Origin: Pseudomonadota bacterium
Lineage (GTDB): Bacteria; Pseudomonadota; Gammaproteobacteria; Xanthomonadales; Xanthomonadaceae
Direction: 5' to 3'
NCBI GenBank assembly: GCA_023394655.1
Contig: JAEXAG010000114.1
Location: 1 to 28,283, forward strand
DNA: 28,283 nucleotides
A program made the position numbers and the translations under genes. How positions within the stretch are numbered: position 1 is the stretch's first letter; the number at the start of each line of letters is the position of its first letter. This document shows positions 8,920-15,058 of the stretch, piece by piece. The notes under the pieces were generated by a model, which was given only the letters and a program-made list of their open reading frames with translations, did not search any database and was not told the origin of the DNA.

Positions 8920-9979
8920 GCCGGCGGCCGCACCCGGCGGCCTGCTGTGCTGGTGCCGCGCGGGTTTCGAGCCGGATCTGGCCGCGGAGCTGACCGAACG
9001 CGCGGCCGAAGCGGGAATCGCCGGCTACGCGCGCACCGAGCGTGGCAGTGGCTGGGTCATGTTCCATTCCGACGATGCCGAAGCGCTGGACGCGGCACTG
9101 CCCTGGCGCACGCTGGTGTTCGCCCGGCAGAAGATGCGCCTTCTGGCCGAGTTGCGCGATTTGCCTGCCGAGGACCGCATCAGCCCGATCATCGCCGCGC
9201 TGGAACAGCACGGCCGCCGCTTCGGCAGCCTGTGGGTGGAGCACCCGGATTCCGACGCCGGCAAGCCGCTGGCCGGGCTGGCACGCAGTTTCGGCAACGC
9301 CCTGCGCCCGGCCCTGCGCAAGGCCGGCTGGCTCGCTGCCGGCGAGGACGCCCGCCTGCCGCGCCTGCACGTGGCCTTCCTCGATGGCCGGCACGCCTGC
9401 CTGGCCAGTTCGTCGGCGCGCGATGGCTCGCCGTGGCCGCTGGGCATCCCGCGGCTCAGGATGCACCCGGATGCGCCCTCGCGCAGCGCGCTGAAACTGG
9501 AGGAAGCCTTCCTCGTCCTGCTCGACGATGCCGAGCGCGAGCGCCTGCTGCGGCCCGGCATGCGCGCCGCCGATCTCGGTGCCGCGCCCGGCGGCTGGAC
9601 CTGGGTGCTGACACGGCACGGCATGCACGTCAGCGCCATCGACAACGGCCCGCTGCGTGCGCACGTGCTGGACACCGGACAGGTCACCCACCTGCGCGAG
9701 GACGGCTTCGGCTGGCAGCCGGCGACGCCGCTGGACTGGATGGTCTGCGACATGGTGGAGCAGCCGATCCGCGTGTCCCAGCGCATGGCCGAATGGTTCG
9801 CGAACGGTTGGTGCCGCCACGCGATCTTCAACCTGAAACTGCCGATGAAGAAACGCTGGCTGGAAACCCGGCGCTGCCTGGACGCCTTCGAAGCCGGTGC
9901 CGGGCGGCCGCTGCGGATCCGCGCCCGCCAGCTCTACCACGACCGCGAGGAAATCACGGTCTTCGCCGGCCCGCGCTGA
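8903..9979 (+). CDS. rlmM: 23S rRNA 2'-O-ribose cytidine-2498 methyltransferase RlmM
   Basis: The product has 358 residues. RlmM methylates the ribose of C2498 in 23S rRNA using SAM. The N-terminal THUMP-like region begins with LLCWCRAGFEPDLAAEL, matching LLCRPGFE of E. coli RlmM. The Rossmann SAM motif is ADLGAAPGGWTW (about 223-234). It is followed by AIDNGPL, a motif-IV type VCDMVEQP, and FNLKLPMKKRW with the catalytic Lys. The C-terminus has QLYHDREEITVF as in the family. The ATG at 8903 lies within the deaminase coding region (17-base overlap). No better in-frame ATG or GTG occurs before the conserved N-terminus, so this start is accepted. The gene is convergent with the following minus-strand gene, six bases apart. 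Confidence 0.95.
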   Translation: MGSPTEPAAAPGGLLCWCRAGFEPDLAAELTERAAEAGIAGYARTERGSGWVMFHSDDAEALDAALPWRTLVFARQKMRLLAELRDLPAEDRISPIIAALEQHGRRFGSLWVEHPDSDAGKPLAGLARSFGNALRPALRKAGWLAAGEDARLPRLHVAFLDGRHACLASSSARDGSPWPLGIPRLRMHPDAPSRSALKLEEAFLVLLDDAERERLLRPGMRAADLGAAPGGWTWVLTRHGMHVSAIDNGPLRAHVLDTGQVTHLREDGFGWQPATPLDWMVCDMVEQPIRVSQRMAEWFANGWCRHAIFNLKLPMKKRWLETRRCLDAFEAGAGRPLRIRARQLYHDREEITVFAGPR

Positions 9980-9990
9980 GACGCCTCAGC
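9975..9990. terminator. Short hairpin at convergent gene ends
   Basis: GCTGAG (9975-9980) and CTCAGC (9985-9990) form a six-base-pair stem with loop ACGC that spans the stop codons of rlmM and the convergent exported-protein gene. It is short and lacks a T tract, so termination activity is uncertain. Confidence 0.25.
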
Positions 9991-10420
9991 CGGCGCCGGC
10001 CTGCAGCTCCTGCACCCAGGTGTCGCGGTAATCGTTGACCAGCTCGATCAGCAGCGTCTGCTCCATCGAAAGCGCGGATTCACCCTTGCGCGCCGCGCCG
10101 GTCGGGGACATGAAATCGGGATGGCTGGCCGCGGCCGCCGCATCGCGCCAGGCGATGGTGATGCGGTAATCCCACTGGTCGCGGCCATTGCCGAGCAGGG
10201 GCCGACTGGTGCGATACCAGAGCACGCTGCCATCGCGGACCAGCGCATCCAGCCGCGCCAGCTCGGTGCGCTTGAACAGGCCGATGAACTGCTGCGAACG
10301 CCCCGGCTTGATCCAAAGCGAACGCTCCACCACGAAGCCCGGCGGCGGTTCGGTGGCGAGCGTCGCCGGTGCCCAGCACAGGAACAGGGAGAGCAGCAGG
10401 GCGCCACAGGCTTTCTTCAT
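9986..10420 (-). CDS. Small exported protein of unknown function, downstream of ubiI-like gene
   Basis: The product has 144 residues. The N-terminus is a clear Sec signal peptide: MKKACG, a leucine-rich core, and an A-x-A site (ATLA) near residue 22. The mature part of about 120 residues begins TEPPPGFVVERSLWIKPG. It contains QQFIGLFKRTELARLDAL, GSVLWYRTSRP, DQWDYRITIAWRD and a final amphipathic helix. The alternating strand/helix look and the tryptophan-rich WDYRITIAW strand are compatible with a dimeric ferredoxin-like (antibiotic-monooxygenase-like) fold, but this is a guess from pattern only. The start at 10420 is chosen for the signal peptide, with GAGGAT upstream; longer upstream readings run into ubiI. 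It lies 19 bases after ubiI-like and is probably in the ubiH operon. Confidence 0.8.
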   Translation of the reverse strand: MKKACGALLLSLFLCWAPATLATEPPPGFVVERSLWIKPGRSQQFIGLFKRTELARLDALVRDGSVLWYRTSRPLLGNGRDQWDYRITIAWRDAAAAASHPDFMSPTGAARKGESALSMEQTLLIELVNDYRDTWVQELQAGAG

Positions 10421-10439
10421 CGATCGGATCCTCGTTCGT

Positions 10440-11621
10440 TCACAGGCCGGCGGCATGGCGCCAGAGCGCGTTGCGCAGCGGTGCCAATGCATTCGCCGCG
10501 CCCAGCGCATGGCCGCGCAGCAGGGTGGGCAGCAGCGCGTCGTTGGAATAGACGCGGTTGATGGCCTCGAAGGCCAGGGTGGAAGGCACGTTGTCGCTGC
10601 GCCGCTTGCGCGCCCAGCGTGCCAGCCGATGCGGGGCATCGAATTCGCGGCCACGCGTCGCCGCTTCGCGCACCTCGGCCACCAGTGCGGACACGTCGCG
10701 CAGGCCGAGGTTCACGCCCTGCCCGGCCAGCGGATGCACGGCATGCGCCGCATCGCCCACCAGCAACACGCGGCCGGCCACCTGGCTTCGGGCCAGCTGT
10801 CGCCGCAGCGGGAAGACGGCGCGCTCCGAGACCGGGCGGACATCGCCGAGCCGGGCGGCGAACGCCTGGGTCAGTTCGATGCCGAAGGCTTCGTCATCCA
10901 GTGCCAGCACGCGTTCGGCCTCTTCTTCCGGCAGGCTCCATACGATGGAGCTGCGCCGCCCTTCGTCCACCGGCAGGAAGGCCAGCGGGCCGCCGGGCAG
11001 GAATCGCTGCCATGCCGTCCGCCGGTGCGGCTGCGCGCTTTCCACGTAGCCCACCACGCCCCGCTGGCGGTAATCATGGGCATCCGTTTCGATGCCGGCC
11101 AGCGCGCGCAGGCGCGAAGCCGCGCCATCGGCCGCCACCACCAGCCGCGCTTCAAGCGCGCCGCCATCCTCCAGCTGCAGGCGCACGGCCTCCGCATCCT
11201 GCTCCAGTCCGGCGACACGCGCCGGCTGCACGGTTTCCACGCCTGCAGCGACCGCCGCCTGCCAGAGCCTTTCAGCCAGCAGGCTGTTCTCGATGATCCA
11301 GCCGAGTTCACGGCGTGCCAGCGGATCCGCATCGAAATGCAGTTCGCCGCCACCGGCCGCATCCCACACGCGCATCTCCCGGTAAGGCTGTGCGCGCGAT
11401 TCGAGGATGCCGCGCCAGGCCCCGAGTTCGTCCAGCCAGGCGGCATTGTCGGGGGCGAAGGCGAACACCCGCAGGTCGGGCCGCTCCCGCGACCAGCGCG
11501 CCGGCGCCCGCGCTTCCACCAGCACCACGTTCAGCCCCGCCTTGGCCAGACCCAGCGCGCAGGCGGCACCGACCACGCCGGCACCCACCACCACCACGTC
11601 ACGTCGCATGCGCCGGCTCAT
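10440..11621 (-). CDS. UbiH/UbiF/COQ6-family FAD monooxygenase, probably UbiI-type ubiquinone ring hydroxylase
   Basis: The product has 393 residues. FAD-dependent aromatic hydroxylases of this family put the ring hydroxyl groups on ubiquinone precursors. The FAD-binding VVVVGAGVVGAACALGLAKAG opens the protein. The middle motif LVVAADGAASRLR and the late LLVGDAAHAVHPLAGQGVNLGLRD are the UbiH/COQ6 signatures. Because the neighbouring upstream gene is the better match to UbiH and Xanthomonas reportedly uses UbiI, UbiH and Coq7, I infer that this one is the C5 hydroxylase UbiI. UbiF-like specificity is not excluded, so the symbol is left blank. The ATG at 11621 overlaps the ubiH stop (ATGA); a second ATG four codons in (11609) is possible. 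Confidence 0.88.
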   Translation of the reverse strand: MSRRMRRDVVVVGAGVVGAACALGLAKAGLNVVLVEARAPARWSRERPDLRVFAFAPDNAAWLDELGAWRGILESRAQPYREMRVWDAAGGGELHFDADPLARRELGWIIENSLLAERLWQAAVAAGVETVQPARVAGLEQDAEAVRLQLEDGGALEARLVVAADGAASRLRALAGIETDAHDYRQRGVVGYVESAQPHRRTAWQRFLPGGPLAFLPVDEGRRSSIVWSLPEEEAERVLALDDEAFGIELTQAFAARLGDVRPVSERAVFPLRRQLARSQVAGRVLLVGDAAHAVHPLAGQGVNLGLRDVSALVAEVREAATRGREFDAPHRLARWARKRRSDNVPSTLAFEAINRVYSNDALLPTLLRGHALGAANALAPLRNALWRHAAGL

Positions 11622-12820
11622 CGGGCGGCTCCCCGGCAAAGCGCCGGCAAATCGCCGCGATAACCCATCCCGCCGGCCGCGAACTCCGCCCGCAGGCCCG
11701 GCAGGTTCGCCAGCGCGCCCATCCCGGCACTGCGCAGCCAGCGCATCGGCAGGAGTTCGTTGGCGCTCGCGCGCGCGAGGCCGTCGGAGAACGCCAGCGT
11801 GCGTTCGCGATCCTCGCGGCGGCGACGGGCATGGCGCGCGCTCAGGTCGGGCGCGTCGAGGCCGGCATCGGCGATTTCCTCCACCAAGGTCAGCGCATCG
11901 CGCAGGCCGAGGTTGAAGCCCTGCGCGCCGACGGGATGGATGCTCTGCGCGGCGTTGCCGAGCAGCACCGCGCGCGGGGCGTCCACACGCTCCGCGACCA
12001 CCCGCAGCGCCGGGTAGCGGCTGCGCGCGCCACTGGCAAGGAAGCGTCCCGCGCGCCAGCCGAAAGCGGATTGCAGGCGCTCCAGCCAGGCGGCCTCGGG
12101 CAGCGCGGCCACCGCGTCGGCTTCGTCCACGGACACGCCGTGGACCACGCCGTAGTGGCGATCGGTGCGCGGCAGCAGCGCGGTCGGGCCGTTCGGGCCG
12201 AGCCGCTCCCAGGCCGTGCCATCGGGTGCGCGCGAGGTCCGCACCCGGCACACGAACAGCGCCTGCCGGTAATCATGCCGGCTGGCCGCGATGCCCAGCG
12301 CCTGGCGCACCGCGCTGTCCATGCCATCGGCGCCGACCAGAAGCCGCGCGTGCAGTTCCATCGGGCCGGATTCGCCCATCACGCGCACCACCCGGCCCGT
12401 CTCGCCCAGCTCGGTGGATTCGAAGCGCGCGGGGCGATGGCGGACCAGGTTCGCCACGTCCGAAAGCCGCGCTTCCAGCGCCTCGCCGAAGTCGCGGGCG
12501 ACGACCACATGGCCGAAGGCGCTGCGGCCGACTTCCGCGGCATCCAGCACGACGCGCCCGAAATCCCCGCTGCGCGAGGCATGGATGCGCCGGATCGGTG
12601 CCGCCGCCGACAGCTTCGACCAGATGCCGAGCGCCTCCAGCGCATGGCAAGTGGTTTCGGAGAAACTCAGGTTGCGTTCGTCGAACACCGCGGGAAGGGC
12701 GGAGGCGGGCGCGGCTTCCACCATCGCCACGTCCAGCCCGCTCCCGTCGAGCGCGATCGCCAGGCTGGCGCCCACCAGGCCACCGCCGACGATGACGATA
12801 TCGTGATTGCGTGTCTGCAT
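11618..12820 (-). CDS. ubiH: 2-polyprenyl-6-methoxyphenol hydroxylase UbiH
   Basis: This is a 400-residue FAD-dependent monooxygenase for the C1 hydroxylation step of aerobic ubiquinone synthesis. It opens with HDIVIVGGGLVGASLAIAL. The substrate-domain stretch FDERNLSFSETTCHALEALGIW and the block PIRRIHASRSGDFGRVVLDAAEVG are much closer to UbiH than to UbiI/UbiF. The late motif reads LLGNAAQSIHPVGAQGFNLGLRD, the GNAAQ variant found in E. coli UbiH in place of GDAAH. The open frame continues far upstream, but the ATG at 12820 is chosen because it begins at the FAD fold. The rest of that upstream frame is the shadow of the divergent membrane-protein gene. It is coupled by ATGA to the UbiI-like gene; E. 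coli also has ubiH-ubiI in tandem. Confidence 0.93.
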   Translation of the reverse strand: MQTRNHDIVIVGGGLVGASLAIALDGSGLDVAMVEAAPASALPAVFDERNLSFSETTCHALEALGIWSKLSAAAPIRRIHASRSGDFGRVVLDAAEVGRSAFGHVVVARDFGEALEARLSDVANLVRHRPARFESTELGETGRVVRVMGESGPMELHARLLVGADGMDSAVRQALGIAASRHDYRQALFVCRVRTSRAPDGTAWERLGPNGPTALLPRTDRHYGVVHGVSVDEADAVAALPEAAWLERLQSAFGWRAGRFLASGARSRYPALRVVAERVDAPRAVLLGNAAQSIHPVGAQGFNLGLRDALTLVEEIADAGLDAPDLSARHARRRREDRERTLAFSDGLARASANELLPMRWLRSAGMGALANLPGLRAEFAAGGMGYRGDLPALCRGAAR

Positions 12821-12842
12821 GGCCGCGATGATACGACCGCGA

Positions 12843-12875
12843 TAGAATCGCGGCATGACGGAGGACGCCCAATGA
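12843..12875 (+). promoter_or_regulatory. -10-like TAGAAT with overlapping mini-ORF ahead of the membrane-protein gene
   Basis: TAGAAT at 12843-12848 is a good -10 hexamer in the 51-base divergent gap. It is followed six bases later by ATG (12855), which opens a six-codon frame MTEDAQ ending in a TGA at 12873-12875. That TGA overlaps the ATG (12872) of the next gene. The ribosome-binding site GGAGG of the main gene (12860-12864) lies inside the mini-ORF. No convincing -35 is seen. Confidence 0.4.
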
Positions 12876-13468
12876 ACCTGAACGCCGAGCCGCGCAGCCG
12901 CGGTACCGATCTCGCCATCCTCGCCGCGCTGGCGCTCGCGATGGTCGCCACCCGCTCGCACCACTTCGCCGGCATCCCCGATGCCTCGTGGGCGGCGTTC
13001 TTCGTCGGCGGCTTCTACCTGCGCCGCTGGACGCGCATGGCGTTCCCGGCGCTGATGGCGCTCGCGGTGGCCACGGATGCCTTCGTGATCACCTCGCAGG
13101 GCCTCGACTTCTGGCAGCACTATTGCGTGTCGCCCGGCTATTGGATGCTGGTGCCGGCCTACTTCAGCCTGTGGGCGGGCGGCATCTGGACCGCGCGACA
13201 GACCGGCAACGCCGGCTCGCGCATCGGCAAGCTGGGCCTGGCGGTGCTGGGCTCGGTGGCGCTGTGCCAGTTGTTCGCGCAGGGCGGCTTCTACTGGATG
13301 AGCGACGCGGTTGCGCAAAAGAGCGTGGCCGGCTGGATCGCCAACTACTTCCACTGGGTCGGCCCCTACCTGCTGACCACCGCCTTCTACGTGGCCGTTG
13401 CCGCGGCCCTGCACCTTGGTGCGCAGGCCGTGCGTGGCGATGCCGCCGGCCGCACGCATCGCGCCTGA
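12872..13468 (+). CDS. Integral membrane protein (DUF6580-like), coupled to cobalamin adenosyltransferase
   Basis: The product has 198 residues with about five to six hydrophobic helices (roughly 13-32, 38-50, 55-75, 88-108, 117-138, 160-185). The conserved-looking centre is VITSQGLDFWQHYCVSPGYWMLVPAYFSLWAGGIW. Size and layout resemble small vitamin-uptake S components of the ECF type; I believe this is the DUF6580 'putative transport protein' family, though I cannot verify it here. GGAGG at 12860-12864 sits seven bases before the ATG. The cobalamin adenosyltransferase gene starts two bases after the stop, so a role in corrinoid uptake is an attractive inference. No ATPase (EcfA) or EcfT gene is nearby. 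Confidence 0.7.
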   Translation: MNLNAEPRSRGTDLAILAALALAMVATRSHHFAGIPDASWAAFFVGGFYLRRWTRMAFPALMALAVATDAFVITSQGLDFWQHYCVSPGYWMLVPAYFSLWAGGIWTARQTGNAGSRIGKLGLAVLGSVALCQLFAQGGFYWMSDAVAQKSVAGWIANYFHWVGPYLLTTAFYVAVAAALHLGAQAVRGDAAGRTHRA

Positions 13469-13470
13469 CC

Positions 13471-14040
13471 ATGGGCAACCGGCTGTCGAAGATCTACACC
13501 CGCACCGGCGACGACGGCAGCACCGGGCTGGGCAACGGCCAGCGGGTGCCGAAGGAGTCGTTGCGGGTCGAGGCCTACGGCACCGTGGACGAGGCCAATT
13601 CCTGCATCGGGCTGGTGCTGGCCAGTGAGTTCGCCGACGCGGGCGAGACCGCCGGCATCCGCGCGCTCCTGACCTCCGTGCAGCACCAGCTGTTCGATCT
13701 CGGCGGCGAGCTGTGCATCCCCGGCCATGCGGCCATCGACGATGCCGACGTGGAGCGCCTCGAGAACGAACTCGACCGCTACAACGAAGCGCTGCCGCCG
13801 CTCAAGGAGTTCATCCTGCCCGGCGGCGGCGAGGCGGCCGCGCACTGCCACGTGGCACGCACCGTGGTGCGCCGGGCCGAGCGCGTGGCGGTGGCGCTGT
13901 CCCGCCACGAAGAGGTCCGCCCGCAGGCGATCCGCTACCTCAACCGGCTGTCCGACCTGCTGTTCGTGCTTTGCCGCGTGCTGGCCCGCGCCAGCGGCCA
14001 CGGCGAAGTCGTCTGGCAGCACGAACGGCGCAGAGGGTGA
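13471..14040 (+). CDS. Cob(I)alamin adenosyltransferase, PduO type
   Basis: This 189-residue enzyme transfers the 5'-deoxyadenosyl group of ATP to cob(I)alamin, making coenzyme B12. The ATP-binding N-terminal motif KIYTRTGDDGSTGLG is the PduO signature. AYGTVDEANSCIG, FDLGGELC, FILPGGGEAAAHCHVARTVVRRAERV and the closing RYLNRLSDLLFVLCR are all family hallmarks. Residues lining the active site (the Arg of RRAERV, the Asn and Asp of RYLNRLSD) are present, so it should be active. It follows the membrane protein after two bases and overlaps the histone-deacetylase-family gene through GTGA. Naming varies between pduO, cobO and MMAB-like, so no symbol is given. Confidence 0.96.
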   Translation: MGNRLSKIYTRTGDDGSTGLGNGQRVPKESLRVEAYGTVDEANSCIGLVLASEFADAGETAGIRALLTSVQHQLFDLGGELCIPGHAAIDDADVERLENELDRYNEALPPLKEFILPGGGEAAAHCHVARTVVRRAERVAVALSRHEEVRPQAIRYLNRLSDLLFVLCRVLARASGHGEVVWQHERRRG

Positions 14041-14960
14041 CCGGGCTCAGGCTCTACGCCCATCCCGATTGCCTGGGCCACGATACCGGCCCCGGCCATG
14101 CCGAATGCCCCGCCCGCGTGGAGCGCGTGGTGACCGCCCTGAAACAGGCCTTCCCCGACGCCGAATGGCGCGAGGCACCGCGCGCCCTGCGCGAGGACCT
14201 GATGCGCGTCCACGATGGCGAACTCATCGACCGGATCATCAACCACGCACCGGCCAGCCCGCGCGAATGGCTGGACGATGACACCGCGCTTTCGCCGGGC
14301 AGCGTCGAAGCCGCGTTGCGCGCCGCCGGCGCCGGGATCGGTGCGGTGGAATGGGTGCTGGAAGGCAGCCGCCAGCGCGCCTTCTGCGCCGTGCGCCCAC
14401 CCGGCCACCACGCCGAAACCGCCAACGCGATGGGCTTCTGCCTGTTCAACAACATCGCCGTGGCCGCCGCGCACGCGCTTTCGAGCAAGCTGGTCCGCAA
14501 CGTGGCGATCGTCGATTTCGACGTCCACCACGGCAACGGCACGCAGGCGATCTTCCGCCACGACCCGCGCGTGCTCTACGTCAGCTCGCACCAAGCCGAC
14601 CTGTTCCCGCACACCGGGCTCGACCACACCGGCGGCGGCAGCCACATCCTCAACCGGCCGCTGCCGGCGGGCTGCAGCCGCGAGGCCTTCCGCCAGGCGT
14701 GGCGCCGCGAGCTGCTGCCGCACATCGCCGACTTCGCCCCCGACCTGCTGCTGATCTCCGCCGGCTTCGATGCCCACCGCGCCGATCCGCTGGCCGGGCT
14801 GGAGCTGGAAGCCGAAGACTTCGAATGGCTGACCGAATCACTCCTGCGCATCGCCGATGCCTCCGCGCAGGGCCGCGTGGTGTCGATGCTGGAAGGCGGC
14901 TACGACCTGGACGCGCTGGCGGAATCGGCCGTCGCCCACGTGCGCGCACTGGCAGCCTGA
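14037..14960 (+). CDS. Histone deacetylase/AcuC/AphA-family amidohydrolase
   Basis: This 307-residue zinc hydrolase belongs to the arginase-deacetylase fold. Visible elements: the entrance motif HAECPARVERV, the catalytic His pair in RPPGHHAE (124-125), the zinc ligands Asp162 and His164 in VDFDVHHGNGTQ, Asp245 in SAGFDAHRADPL, and the transition-state Tyr289 in EGGYD. All catalytic residues are intact. Bacterial members remove acetyl groups from proteins (AcuC) or small amides such as acetylpolyamines; the class-II-like HTGLDHTGGG loop does not settle the substrate. The start is GTG at 14037, overlapping the adenosyltransferase stop (GTGA). This fits the conserved N-terminus and gives translational coupling. 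A functional link to B12 is not obvious. Confidence 0.92.
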   Translation: MTGLRLYAHPDCLGHDTGPGHAECPARVERVVTALKQAFPDAEWREAPRALREDLMRVHDGELIDRIINHAPASPREWLDDDTALSPGSVEAALRAAGAGIGAVEWVLEGSRQRAFCAVRPPGHHAETANAMGFCLFNNIAVAAAHALSSKLVRNVAIVDFDVHHGNGTQAIFRHDPRVLYVSSHQADLFPHTGLDHTGGGSHILNRPLPAGCSREAFRQAWRRELLPHIADFAPDLLLISAGFDAHRADPLAGLELEAEDFEWLTESLLRIADASAQGRVVSMLEGGYDLDALAESAVAHVRALAA

Positions 14961-15000
14961 GCCGGCGACATCCGGCGCTGAACGGGGAAGCACGCGCGGA

Positions 15001-15026
15001 TTGCCGCCACCCCGGCGATGCGGCAA
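15001..15026. promoter_or_regulatory. Inverted repeat upstream of lptD
   Basis: TTGCCGC (15001-15007) and GCGGCAA (15020-15026) are a perfect seven-base dyad around a 12-base spacer, 32 bases before the lptD GTG. The left arm could be a -35 (TTGCCG) with AAGCTA (15025-15030) as a weak -10. This is the only gap (98 bases) before the long lptD operon, so a promoter or operator is expected here. Confidence 0.35.
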
Positions 15027-15058
15027 GCTAGCTGTCGTTTTCCCGACCGGACCGCTTC

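Noticed and set aside
12821..13459. Longer UbiH start far upstream on the minus strand
   Set aside because: The extra residues are the reverse of the membrane-protein gene; the FAD fold begins directly at the ATG at 12820.
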